Part shown: positions 7,968 through 16,585 of the stretch, one piece after another
Layout of the letters: every line of letters starts with the position of its first letter
Position numbering within the stretch: position 1 is the first letter of the stretch
From: Pseudomonas sp. B20(2017)
GTDB lineage: Bacteria; Pseudomonadota; Gammaproteobacteria; Pseudomonadales; Pseudomonadaceae
Direction: 5' to 3'
Assembly: GCF_002113125.1 (NCBI RefSeq)
Contig: NZ_NEJP01000010.1
Location: forward strand, 1 to 64,000
DNA length: 64,000 nt
Program-made: the position numbers and the translations under genes
The notes under the pieces: model-generated
Told to the model about the DNA's origin: nothing
What the model saw: the letters and a program-made list of their open reading frames with translations, nothing else
Databases searched by the model: none

Positions 7968-9104
7968 TCAACGGTTTTGGTCAGGGTTCCACTGGGCGTA
8001 ACGCTGGCCGCGCAGGAACTGCCACAGGCCGATGCTCATGCCCGCCAGTGTTACCAGCAGGAATGCCGCAAGGCGGAACGGTTTGGGCAAGCGGTGTTGC
8101 GAATCCAGCAGGCCGGCAATCGCGATGGCGTAGCCGATCAGTTGCGCGATCAGGCTCAGGCGATAGAAACCGTGCTCTTCCCACAGCCAGAAATTGCTCA
8201 GCAGCAGCGGCAGCAAAAGGATCGGCGCCAGGCGGCGGATCAGCTTGTGGCTGATCAACGCAATCGAATACAGCCCGTGCTTGAACGGATTGAGCAGTTC
8301 ACTGCGTTGCGCCAGGCTTTGCAGCCCGCCGACGGTGACCCGCTGGCGACGGCGGAATTGCTTGTCGGCTTCATCCACGCCGTGGTCGATCACTTGCGCT
8401 TCGGGCACGTAGACGATGCGTTTGAATTTCACCGGCGCACAGGTACTGATGAAGAAATCGTCGTTGACCTCTGCCGGCACGTTCTCGAACAGTTCGCGGC
8501 GCAGGGCGAGCAGGGCGCCGTCGGCGGAGACCATGCAACCGGTGCGGTTCTCGACCCGACGCAACCAGCCTTCGTAGTGCCGATAAAGGCTGTCGCCGAT
8601 GCTCAAACCGCCGCCGGTGACCGGGATTACCATGTGCCCGGCGCAGGCGCCGACCTGCGGATCGCTCAGGGGCGCGAGCAGGTAGCCGAGGGTTTCCCGC
8701 GACCATTGGTTGTCGGCGTCGGTGAACACCAGAATGTCGCCCGTGGCCAGCGCCGTACCTGCGTTCAGCGTGGCGGCCTTGCCCTGGCGGGGCAGGTCGA
8801 GCACGGTGATTCGCGGGTCGACGACCTTGTGCGCGCAGGCCACGGTGGCGTCGGTGGAACCGTCGCTGGCCAGGATGATTTGCAGGGTCGCCGGTTGATA
8901 ATCCTGGGACAGCAGCGAGCGCAGCTTGTGTTCGATGTGCCGCGCTTCGTTGTGGGCGGCGATGACGATGCTGATGTTCAGCGGCGGTGCCGGGCTGTGG
9001 CGCCACGCCGGGAACAGCGGCGCAAGCAGCGTCAGCAGCAGCGGGTAGCCGACATAGGCGTAGACCGGCAGCAGCAGGCACATCCAGAAAATGAATTCAG
9101 CCAC
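7968..9104 (-). CDS. Family 2 glycosyltransferase, membrane-anchored
   Basis: A 378-residue inner-membrane glycosyltransferase of the GT-A fold. It has an N-terminal membrane helix (FIFWMCLLLPVYAYVGYPLL), a catalytic domain with IVIAAHNEA, the metal-binding VFTDADN, a QFRRRQRV segment in the place of the QxxRW motif of processive enzymes, and several C-terminal membrane segments. The start is a GTG at 9104, placed 8 nt after a perfect AGGAGG; it overlaps the upstream gene's end by 8 bp. It may be the more synthase-like of the two GT2 enzymes here, but in this Wzx/Wzy setting it probably adds one sugar. Confidence 0.8.
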   Translation of the reverse strand: MAEFIFWMCLLLPVYAYVGYPLLLTLLAPLFPAWRHSPAPPLNISIVIAAHNEARHIEHKLRSLLSQDYQPATLQIILASDGSTDATVACAHKVVDPRITVLDLPRQGKAATLNAGTALATGDILVFTDADNQWSRETLGYLLAPLSDPQVGACAGHMVIPVTGGGLSIGDSLYRHYEGWLRRVENRTGCMVSADGALLALRRELFENVPAEVNDDFFISTCAPVKFKRIVYVPEAQVIDHGVDEADKQFRRRQRVTVGGLQSLAQRSELLNPFKHGLYSIALISHKLIRRLAPILLLPLLLSNFWLWEEHGFYRLSLIAQLIGYAIAIAGLLDSQHRLPKPFRLAAFLLVTLAGMSIGLWQFLRGQRYAQWNPDQNR

Positions 9105-10065
9105 GGGCAGGCCTCCTGGCGTTCCAATGACACAGACTGAGAATGAACGCGGCACCGGCCAGGTGCAGACGCACCCAGTGCAGGCCCCACAATTGCAGGG
9201 TGAAGCCGAGGTCATGTTGACGATGGCTCTGGCGCACACTGAGCACCAGCGCCGGGATCAGCGTCATGGTCACCATGATTGCCGCGTGGTGGGGGAAACC
9301 GTTGAGCAGCGCGGAAATCGCCAGCAGATCCAGGACCCACGCCACCAGCGACAGCGACGGGAAGCGCAACAAGCGCAGGCTGAATCCGTGGGTGCGCAGC
9401 AGTTGCAGATGACTGCCCTGACGCCACATTTCCTTGCCCATCCATTCGCGCCAGTTCATTTCGTAGCCCCAGTGCAGGGCCACGCTTTCGTTGACCGCGA
9501 GCAACCGCGCGCCGTGTTCGTGCAGGCGCAGGGTGAATTCCTTGTCTTCGCCGGTGCGCAGGTTTTCATTGAAACCGCCGACCTTGTCGAACCAGCGCCG
9601 GCGCAGCAGCAGGTTGGCACTGGGCAGCCAGTCGACGACATGGGCGGCGTGATTCGTCGGGCGCAGGGTTCGGCGTTGCCACGCGGTGGCGTACCACGGC
9701 GCGGCGGCGGGGGTGTGCAGGTCGAGCCCGAAGACATCGGCCTGGCCTTCGGCTTCGAGCGCGAACAGTTGGGTGAGCCAGTCTTCAGGCATCTCGATAT
9801 CAGCGTCGATGAACGCCAGCCATTCTCCGGTGGCGATGGCCGTGCCGCGATTGCGCAACGCGCCGATCAACAGGCCTGGCATCACCAACACATGCGCCCC
9901 GAACTGCCGGGCGATCTGTGGTCCGTCGTCGCTGGAGCCGTTGTCGACCACGATCAGCTCGCATTCGACATTCGCCGCGTGGGCGGCTTTTTGCGCGGCC
10001 AGCAGGGTGCGACCAATGTGCCGCGCCTCGTTGAACATCGGGATGACAATACTGATCCGGCTCAT
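9097..10065 (-). CDS. Family 2 glycosyltransferase
   Basis: A 322-residue GT2 enzyme that would add a sugar to the growing lipid-linked repeat unit at the inner face of the membrane. The catalytic domain starts immediately (SIVIPMFNEARHIG) and carries LAFIDADIEM, the DxD metal site, near residue 90, and TGEDKEFTLRLHEHGARL near 200, typical of the acceptor-binding side. Two hydrophobic segments follow near the C-terminus. Its ATG at 10065 overlaps the stop of the polymerase gene (ATGA). Confidence 0.82.
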   Translation of the reverse strand: MSRISIVIPMFNEARHIGRTLLAAQKAAHAANVECELIVVDNGSSDDGPQIARQFGAHVLVMPGLLIGALRNRGTAIATGEWLAFIDADIEMPEDWLTQLFALEAEGQADVFGLDLHTPAAAPWYATAWQRRTLRPTNHAAHVVDWLPSANLLLRRRWFDKVGGFNENLRTGEDKEFTLRLHEHGARLLAVNESVALHWGYEMNWREWMGKEMWRQGSHLQLLRTHGFSLRLLRFPSLSLVAWVLDLLAISALLNGFPHHAAIMVTMTLIPALVLSVRQSHRQHDLGFTLQLWGLHWVRLHLAGAAFILSLCHWNARRPARG

Positions 10066-11432
10066 GCTGTGGCCTCCGTCATCGGCGCCTGCTCGGCTTT
10101 CAGGCGCAGGACGCTGGTCAGCGCGAGCATGATCCACAGGTATTTCTGGTTCGGCGCGCTGAGGAACATCAGGAACAGCGTCAGCGACAGGAAACTCACC
10201 CCGAGGTGGGTCATCAGATCCGCCTGTTGCCAGTTGCGCCGCAGCATCCATTCCTTGCGCGCACGCATCAGGTTGTACAGGCCCAGCGCGAGCATGCCGA
10301 CGAACATCAGGCCGGCGGGAACCCCCAGTTCACTGAATATTTCCAGGTAGGTGTTGTGCGCCCGGCGGTACAGGTCGCCGATCTTGCGGTTGGCGGAAAA
10401 CGCTTTGGCGTAACCGGTGGTGGCGTAGTGCAGCGGGAAGGTGCCGGGGCCGGAACCGAGCAGCGGGTTCTCGCGGATCATCTGGCCGCCGACCACGATG
10501 TACGAGGCACGGCGGCCGAGGGATTCATCGTTGTGGCCTTTGGCACCCGCGCTCAAGACGCTCAGCGATTGAATGCGCGCGATGTAACCGGCGGGCATTG
10601 CATAGATCGCCAACGGAATCACGATCGCTGCACCGAGCATGGCAAAGCCGAGGTGACGCGGACGGATCCGCGCCAGTTGCGTACGGTAGTGCCAGCAACC
10701 GATCACCAGACTCAAGGCCAGCACCACCAGCCCGGAGCGCGATTCGGTCTTGGTCATGCCGCCAAGCAACAGCAGACAGCATCCGCCCCAGAACAGCCGG
10801 TGCAACAGGTTCGGGCTGCGGATCACCAGCAGCAGCCCCAGCGGAATGGCAAACGCGATCAGCAGAGCGAAGGCGTTGGGGTCTTCGAGCAGGCCGGCGG
10901 CGCGCCCCTGATCCTGGAATTTGGTGGAGAACATGGCCATGGCGCAGGTCGTACTGACAGCCAGGGTCACCAGTCGGGCGAACAGGTCGAGGTTCAATTC
11001 GCGGCCGATCAACAGGGTGATGACAAACAGAATCAGGCCGACACTGATTTCCCGCAGGTGACCGAGCGACATACCCATGTCATCGGTGTTGAGCAGGCTC
11101 AGAAAGTACAGAGTCATAAAGGCGATCAGAAAGCGCCAGATATTGCTGCGCAGGCGATCCGAGGGAATCTGGTGCATCGCCAGTTGCAGCATCAGGATCA
11201 CCGCCAGCGAAGCGCCGATCAGTTTGCTGCCCGACAGAGAGCTGTCCTTGAAGAAACCCTCGAACGGCACCAGGGCGGCAATGCCGAGCAGGCCCCAGGT
11301 CGGTTTGCGGTACAACACCGCGAACCCCACCAGACCGAGCACTGCGCCCGGCGCAAGGTAGGGCCAGGGGCTGGCCAGCAGAGCGATGCAGACCAGGCCC
11401 AGCAGACTGACGATCGAGAGCGGGAAAATCAT
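10062..11432 (-). CDS. Wzy-type polymerase / O-antigen-ligase-like membrane protein
   Basis: A 456-residue polytopic protein of the Wzy_C/O-antigen-ligase family. It should join flipped repeat units into polymer in the periplasm. It has about ten to twelve hydrophobic segments and, in the large periplasmic loop, the family-typical GSGPGTFPLHY followed by RRAHNTYLEIFSELG. ATG 11432 overlaps the stop of the GT4 gene (ATGA). Because no lipid-A-core genes are nearby, a polymerase role is more likely than ligation to lipopolysaccharide. Confidence 0.82.
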   Translation of the reverse strand: MIFPLSIVSLLGLVCIALLASPWPYLAPGAVLGLVGFAVLYRKPTWGLLGIAALVPFEGFFKDSSLSGSKLIGASLAVILMLQLAMHQIPSDRLRSNIWRFLIAFMTLYFLSLLNTDDMGMSLGHLREISVGLILFVITLLIGRELNLDLFARLVTLAVSTTCAMAMFSTKFQDQGRAAGLLEDPNAFALLIAFAIPLGLLLVIRSPNLLHRLFWGGCCLLLLGGMTKTESRSGLVVLALSLVIGCWHYRTQLARIRPRHLGFAMLGAAIVIPLAIYAMPAGYIARIQSLSVLSAGAKGHNDESLGRRASYIVVGGQMIRENPLLGSGPGTFPLHYATTGYAKAFSANRKIGDLYRRAHNTYLEIFSELGVPAGLMFVGMLALGLYNLMRARKEWMLRRNWQQADLMTHLGVSFLSLTLFLMFLSAPNQKYLWIMLALTSVLRLKAEQAPMTEATA

Positions 11433-12520
11433 GCGCGTGCCTCCCGTGCCGTGCGGATGTACAGCTGCGACCAGCGTTCGGCCAGGGCCTTGAGGTCGTA
11501 GCGATCCTGTTGCGTGCGTTTTGCGTTGTCGCGCAGTTGCCGCGCCAGGCCTGGCTCGGACAGCAACGTGTCGAGCTGGCGGGCGAGGGCGGCGCTGTCG
11601 GTCGGGGCGGCGAGCAAACCGTTGTGGCGGTGCTCCAGCACGTCGGGAATTCCGCCGACGCCGAATGCCACCACCGGCACCCCGGCCTGCATCGCTTCCA
11701 AAAGAATCATCGGCGTGCCTTCGGTGCGCGAGCTGATCACCAGCGCATCGAGTTGCTGCCACCAGTGACGCATGTCGGTCTGGTAACCCGGCAAGCGGAT
11801 GCGCTGCTGCAAACCGGCGGCGTCGATCCGTGCCTGCAAGTCTTCGCGTTCCGGGCCATCGCCGAGCATCACTGCATCGAGTTGCCGGTGCTGATGACAC
11901 AGCGGGATCAGCGCGTCGAGAAACAGATCCGGGCCTTTTTCACTGCTCAGACGCCCGACGTAACCGGCGAGCCAGCGTTGCCGGGGTGCATCGGAAAGCA
12001 GGGCAGCGGCTGCCGGCAATCCGTTGGGGATCACCTGCAACTTCTCGGCGCGCACGCTGGCCTGACGGTGCAACACCGCGATGCTTTCAGCGACGCAGAC
12101 CACCCGATCCACCGACGCCGTGCGGCACAGTTGCAGACTCAGCCAGGTGTAGAACTTCTGCTTGCGGCTGCGCGGAGTAAAACCGTGTTGAGTGATCACC
12201 AGCGGCAGACGCAACAGCGAGGCGCCGACCCAGCCGAACAACAGGCCTTTGAAATTGTGGGTGTTGATCAACGGACGTTCACCGCGCCGCTGACGCAAGT
12301 GCCGCAGCAGGGCAGCGAGCCCTGCGCAGCCTTGTGCATCGACGCCGGCCTCGCGAAAACGCGCGATCAGTTCCGGCGGCGCATCGAGGAACAGCACCTG
12401 GTGCTGCCCCGGCGTCGCCTGGCAATGATCGAGCAACATCCGCTCGGCCCCGTAGAACCCGCCGCTGCTGAGCAAATGCATGATCGGCAGGGCGGCGTTC
12501 GGGGAGGACGGCGTGTTCAA
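11429..12520 (-). CDS. Family 4 glycosyltransferase (GT-B fold)
   Basis: A 363-residue GT-B enzyme of the GT4 family. The N-terminal acceptor domain has SSGGFYGAERML; the C-terminal nucleotide-sugar domain has MLGDGPERE and the EX7E motif inside SRTEGTPMILLEAMQAGVP, followed by VVAFGVGGIPDV. It probably adds a sugar to the lipid-linked intermediate in the cytoplasm. The frame opens with TTG at 12520, overlapping the Wzz-like stop by 4 bp (TTGA). An ATG at 12481 is an alternative start; neither has a strong ribosome site, and the overlap favours the TTG. Confidence 0.82.
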   Translation of the reverse strand: MNTPSSPNAALPIMHLLSSGGFYGAERMLLDHCQATPGQHQVLFLDAPPELIARFREAGVDAQGCAGLAALLRHLRQRRGERPLINTHNFKGLLFGWVGASLLRLPLVITQHGFTPRSRKQKFYTWLSLQLCRTASVDRVVCVAESIAVLHRQASVRAEKLQVIPNGLPAAAALLSDAPRQRWLAGYVGRLSSEKGPDLFLDALIPLCHQHRQLDAVMLGDGPEREDLQARIDAAGLQQRIRLPGYQTDMRHWWQQLDALVISSRTEGTPMILLEAMQAGVPVVAFGVGGIPDVLEHRHNGLLAAPTDSAALARQLDTLLSEPGLARQLRDNAKRTQQDRYDLKALAERWSQLYIRTAREARA

Positions 12521-14109
12521 TTGCGCACCCAGTGCACGAAGCTTGGTACGGTCCAGTTCTTGTGCGGATTGCTCGGCAGTGCATTTTGATCGTTGATCAC
12601 CAGCAGCACCGGCAGGCCCAGTTCGTGGCTGATTTGCGCCGGGTGTTTGAAGCGGTGATCGAAGAACTCACGCACGTAGACCAGTGCAATCGCGAGTAAC
12701 AGACCGGTGAACAGCCCGAACGGAATGATCAGCATCGGTTTCGGGAACGCCGCTTCGGTCGGCTCGAACGGTGGGCTCAAGACCCGGGCGTTGGACAAGT
12801 CGTCGTTCAGCGAGCGAGTGGTGCTGCTTTCGGCAAAACGCTGGGCGTAGGTCGAGAACGCGGCGTGCAGCGCGTCGATCTCGGTGTCCATCTGCCGCAG
12901 CTTGCTTTGGGTCTGCTGCAACTCATGGATGCGCGCCTTGAACTCGGCGATGCGCGCGGTTTTCTGATCGATCACTTGCTGTACCACGGCCAGGTCGTTG
13001 GTGCGTTCCTGGATGCGGTTGCTCACCACTTTGAGGAACTGCTGGCGGGTACGGGCGATTTGTTCGCGGGTCAGCAGCATCGGTTCGCTGCCGGGCTGGA
13101 ACACGGCCAGATCGTTCATGTAGCGGCTGACCTGAGTGGTCAGTTGCTCGCCCAGCTGTTTGATTTCCCGGTCTTCAAACGCCACGTTGTCCACGGTGGT
13201 GGTGAAGGTGTAGGGGAAGGTGTAGTCGTTGAGCTTGTTGTTGCTGGCGGCGGCCAGGCTGGTTTTCAGGTATTCCAGCCAGCGTTGGCTTTGCAGCAGG
13301 CGATCGCGATACAGGTTCAGCGCCTGTTCTTCGGTGTTGATCGCGTTGAGGCGGAAGGTGATTTCTTCTTTCGGATCGGACGCACCGACACTTTCCAGCA
13401 GCGCCTGACGATTGCCTTCCAGTCCATCGAGACGCACCTGATACAGATGCTTCTTGGTTTCGTAGAACGATTGCGGCAGGTCGATCGATTGCAGTGCCTG
13501 ACGGCTCACCAGGTAGTTTTGCAGCAAGGCGGAAACGAAGGTCGTGCCTTGATGCGGATCGGGGAAGCTGTAGACGATCGAGATCACGTTGGAGCCAGGC
13601 AGGGTCTCGATTTTCAGGCTGTCCATGGCTTGCTGGGTCAGTGCATCGAGTGCAGTGTCGCGCACCGGATCGGTCTCGAGCCCCAGCGTGTTGCGCACGG
13701 GGTTGATCACGTACTGACGCAGCGGCGAGCTGATGTAGCGCTTGAACGGCTCGCTCACCAGTTTGCTGAACATGCCGGGCGACGGAGTGTATTCGCCCTT
13801 GTCGCGCAGCTCGCTGATGGTCTGACGGATCAGCGCCGGCGAGCGCAGGATATTGCTCTCGGTTTCCATGTCCGCCAGCGACGGCGGAATGAAGGTGGCG
13901 TTATCCACGGTCAGCGACGTGGTGGCGTCGCCCTGTGAAAGTTTTTTCGACTGCACGATCACCTGAGCGGTGATATCGAAGCTCTGTTTGAGCAACAGCG
14001 GCAGCACCAGCGCGATCACTGCAAAGATCAGGAAGACACGCTTCACCAGTTGCTTGTTGGCGAAGAAGATCCTGAAGAACTCATGCAGGTAGTTTTCCTT
14101 TGGATTCAT
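12517..14109 (-). CDS. Wzz/GumC-type polysaccharide co-polymerase
   Basis: A 530-residue inner-membrane protein that controls chain length and bridges to the outer-membrane exporter. Two membrane helices flank a large periplasmic domain: about residues 25-41 (RVFLIFAVIALVLPLLL) and about 460-482 (PMLIIPFGLFTGLLLAIALV). Between them is long helical, coiled-coil-like sequence with a typical Wzz opening, VIVQSKKLSQGD. The C-terminal cytoplasmic tail is short and has no kinase domain; the separate ATPase gene at 15174 would be its partner. It lies 17 bp after the OPX gene. Confidence 0.85.
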   Translation of the reverse strand: MNPKENYLHEFFRIFFANKQLVKRVFLIFAVIALVLPLLLKQSFDITAQVIVQSKKLSQGDATTSLTVDNATFIPPSLADMETESNILRSPALIRQTISELRDKGEYTPSPGMFSKLVSEPFKRYISSPLRQYVINPVRNTLGLETDPVRDTALDALTQQAMDSLKIETLPGSNVISIVYSFPDPHQGTTFVSALLQNYLVSRQALQSIDLPQSFYETKKHLYQVRLDGLEGNRQALLESVGASDPKEEITFRLNAINTEEQALNLYRDRLLQSQRWLEYLKTSLAAASNNKLNDYTFPYTFTTTVDNVAFEDREIKQLGEQLTTQVSRYMNDLAVFQPGSEPMLLTREQIARTRQQFLKVVSNRIQERTNDLAVVQQVIDQKTARIAEFKARIHELQQTQSKLRQMDTEIDALHAAFSTYAQRFAESSTTRSLNDDLSNARVLSPPFEPTEAAFPKPMLIIPFGLFTGLLLAIALVYVREFFDHRFKHPAQISHELGLPVLLVINDQNALPSNPHKNWTVPSFVHWVRN

Positions 14110-14126
14110 GATCGGTCACCTGAGAG

Positions 14127-15152
14127 TCAGTTGTTGTTGCTGTCTTTGTTGTCGACGCGGTAGCCGAAGCTGAAACCCACACCCTGGAACAGCACCACGT
14201 CGGCCAGTTGCCGGGCGAGTTCGCCGGCGCTGGCCAGTTTGGTTTTCGGCACGTAGAGCATGTCGTCCGGTTGCAGGTAGGCGATTTGCGGCGCCTCGCC
14301 CGACAACGCTTTCTCGACGTCGTAACGCACGGCCTGCACCTGATTGCCGTTGCGGCGCATGATCACCACCGAATCCAGCCGCGCCTTGACGTTGGTGCCG
14401 CGCGCCAGGGTCAGCGCTTCAAGCACCGACACTGGCCGGCGGATCGGGTAGGAACCCGGCTGACCGACTTCGCCCAGCACGTAGATTTCATTGCCGGCAG
14501 TGGACTTGAGCAGCACGTCCACGGTCATCCGCCCCGGCAGTTGCGCGTACTTCTTGTTGAGGAAGGTTTCGAGCTGGTTGACGGTCATGCCTTGCAGCGG
14601 CACGGCGCCGATTTCCGGGAAGCTCGCGTAGCCGTCGGTGCCGACAGTGATCTCGCGGCTCATGCCGGTGGCCGGGTGGTTGAGGGCGTTTTTCAGGTTC
14701 TGCTCGTTGGTCAGCGGGCTGATGATCTGCACCGTCAACTGATTGCGGTTGGGCTGGAACAGCTGTTTTCGTTGATAGGCGCGCTGGATTTCCTGGCGCG
14801 CTTCATCGCTGGTCAACCCGGCGATCTTCACTGAGGTGTTGGCGCCCGGCAGCTCGATGGTGCCGTCCGGCAGCACCAACTGGTTGCCGTTGAGCTGGCT
14901 GGCAGCGGTGAAGTTGAGACCGATCTGGTCACCCGACTGCACACGGTAGGCGTCCGAGCCGCTGGTGCTGATGTGGAAGATTACATCCAGCACGTCTTGC
15001 GGGCGCAGGGTCTGTTCGACCTTGGGCATGTCGGTGGCCTGAGCATTGGCCGGGGTGGCGGTGAGGATATTCACCGGCATGTTCTGGGTGTCGGAAGTGC
15101 TTGAGCAACCTGCGAGCGGCAGCATCAGCAGAACCAGTATCTTGGCGTTCAT
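14127..15152 (-). CDS. Polysaccharide export lipoprotein (OPX, Wza-like)
   Basis: A 341-residue outer-membrane export protein. The signal peptide ends in the lipobox LAGC, which makes Cys16 the lipidated first residue of the mature protein. The export domain starts at LRPQDVLDVIF, followed by RVQSGDQIGLNF, and two SLBB-type repeats follow (TVQIISP... and IYVLGEVGQPGSYPI). A C-terminal segment, VLFQGVGFSFGYRV, could form the outer-membrane helix or strand. It pairs with the Wzz-like protein encoded next to it. Confidence 0.88.
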   Translation of the reverse strand: MNAKILVLLMLPLAGCSSTSDTQNMPVNILTATPANAQATDMPKVEQTLRPQDVLDVIFHISTSGSDAYRVQSGDQIGLNFTAASQLNGNQLVLPDGTIELPGANTSVKIAGLTSDEARQEIQRAYQRKQLFQPNRNQLTVQIISPLTNEQNLKNALNHPATGMSREITVGTDGYASFPEIGAVPLQGMTVNQLETFLNKKYAQLPGRMTVDVLLKSTAGNEIYVLGEVGQPGSYPIRRPVSVLEALTLARGTNVKARLDSVVIMRRNGNQVQAVRYDVEKALSGEAPQIAYLQPDDMLYVPKTKLASAGELARQLADVVLFQGVGFSFGYRVDNKDSNNN

Positions 15153-15173
15153 GGCGTCATCCCTCGCGGTTGC

Positions 15174-15821
15174 TTACAGGTTTTTGTACAGCCATTTGGG
15201 CATGTAGTACTTGCGCCGGTTGAACACGCTACCGACCACCTTCGCCCCGGCCTGGGTCAACCGCTGCACGGCCGCTTGCGCGACTTCCCAGCGGGTGTCT
15301 TCGGCCCGTACCACAAACACCACACCGTCGACCTGAGTGCTGATCACCAGGGTGTCGGCAGCCGAATACACCGCGTCGCCGTCGATCACCACGAAGCGGT
15401 ACTGACTGCCCAACTGGTCGAGCAACGGGCTCAGGCGCTCGGCGGTCAGGTGTTCCATGGTGCGGATCGGCCGACCGTTGGGCAGCACGTGGAACGGCAG
15501 GCTCGACACCTGCACCACACAGTCCTGCAACAACGGCGGGTTGTCGGGGTTGAACAGCAGGTCGCGCAGGCCGCGCTCCTTGTTCAGGTTCAGTTGCTGC
15601 GTGAGGTTGGTCGCCGACTGGCTGGCGTCGACGTACAGCACCTGGCCGCTGCTCATCTGTGCCAGTTGGCTGGCCATGGCCAGGGCGCTGGTGGTGGTGC
15701 CGGCGCCGGGGTTGGCGGCGGTCAGGAACAGGATCCGCAGATCCAGGTCCAGCACGGTCGAGGTCAGGTTCGACTCGCTGGGGCTGGCGATGCTCAGACT
15801 TTTGTTGGTTGAACCGTCCAT
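15174..15821 (-). CDS. BY-kinase-like ATPase with altered Walker A (putative pseudokinase)
   Basis: A 215-residue stand-alone homologue of the cytoplasmic kinase domain of bacterial tyrosine kinases (CpsD/Wzc type) that regulate Wzz partners. Walker A' (VLYVDAS, 61-67) and Walker B (FVVIDGD, 143-149) are present. Walker A reads NPGAGTTTSA at 37-46: against the usual GEGKTTTSA pattern the essential lysine is missing, apparently by a one-codon deletion. Only Tyr205, Tyr206 and Tyr212 remain near the C-terminus instead of a Tyr cluster. It may bind the co-polymerase without phosphorylating. Its ATG overlaps the next stop by one base (TAATG). Confidence 0.75.
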   Translation of the reverse strand: MDGSTNKSLSIASPSESNLTSTVLDLDLRILFLTAANPGAGTTTSALAMASQLAQMSSGQVLYVDASQSATNLTQQLNLNKERGLRDLLFNPDNPPLLQDCVVQVSSLPFHVLPNGRPIRTMEHLTAERLSPLLDQLGSQYRFVVIDGDAVYSAADTLVISTQVDGVVFVVRAEDTRWEVAQAAVQRLTQAGAKVVGSVFNRRKYYMPKWLYKNL

Positions 15822-16567
15822 TAGCTTGCTCCGTGGCCGCTGAATACTTTGAAAGGGGTTTTCAACAGGATCTTCAAATCAAGCAAAAGGCTCTGCTCGG
15901 CGATATAGCTGAGGTCCAACTCAACGCGCTGGTCGAAGTCGATATTGCTGCGTCCGGAGATCTGCCACAGGCCGGTCATGCCGGGGTAGATCGCCAGGCG
16001 GGCGAGGTGACTGTCCTTGTAGCGATAGGCATTGAACGAGGTCGGGCGAGGGCCGACCAGGCGCATGTCGCCAGTCACTACGTTGATCAGGTTGGGCAAT
16101 TCGTCGAGGCTGGTGCGCCGCAGGAAGCCGCCGATCCCGGTGATGCGCGGGTCCTGGTCGATCTTGAAGTCGATGGCGTCGGCACCGTGCTTGTTCAGGT
16201 GGCGCAACGACTCCTTGAGCTCTTCGGCGTTGGCGACCATGGTCCGGAACTTGTACATGCCGAATTTGCGCCCGCGATAACCGGTGCGTTTCTGCACGAA
16301 CATCACCGGGCCTTTGCTGGTGAACTTGATGGCCAGCGCCAGACCGATCAGCAATGGTGAAAACACCAACAGAATCATCAGCGCGCCAAGGCAGGCCACC
16401 ACCCGATTGGTGCGCGACAGTTGCCATGGGCGACCGCCGTCACGGCCGCTGAACCAGCCGCGACCCTGACGATGGATCGCCGCGTCGAGGCGCATTCGCT
16501 GTTCCGGATCCATGCGTTTGTCACGCACCAACTGTTGGATCGGTACACCTTTCTCATGTCCAGTCAT
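15821..16567 (-). CDS. Initiating phosphoglycosyl transferase (bacterial sugar transferase)
   Basis: A 248-residue monotopic phosphoglycosyl transferase of the WcaJ/ExoY type, which transfers a sugar-1-phosphate to undecaprenyl phosphate to start repeat-unit synthesis. It has one membrane segment (ACLGALMILLVFSPLLIGLA) followed by the catalytic domain: KFRTMVANAEEL, RRTSLDELPNL with the Asp-Glu pair, MRLVGPRP and MTGLWQISGRS. It lacks the N-terminal four-helix and CoA-binding-like domain of full-length WcaJ. ATG 16567 is chosen; the gene is 18 bp after the epimerase. Confidence 0.9.
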   Translation of the reverse strand: MTGHEKGVPIQQLVRDKRMDPEQRMRLDAAIHRQGRGWFSGRDGGRPWQLSRTNRVVACLGALMILLVFSPLLIGLALAIKFTSKGPVMFVQKRTGYRGRKFGMYKFRTMVANAEELKESLRHLNKHGADAIDFKIDQDPRITGIGGFLRRTSLDELPNLINVVTGDMRLVGPRPTSFNAYRYKDSHLARLAIYPGMTGLWQISGRSNIDFDQRVELDLSYIAEQSLLLDLKILLKTPFKVFSGHGAS

Positions 16568-16585
16568 GGAGTCCTCCGCTGAGGT

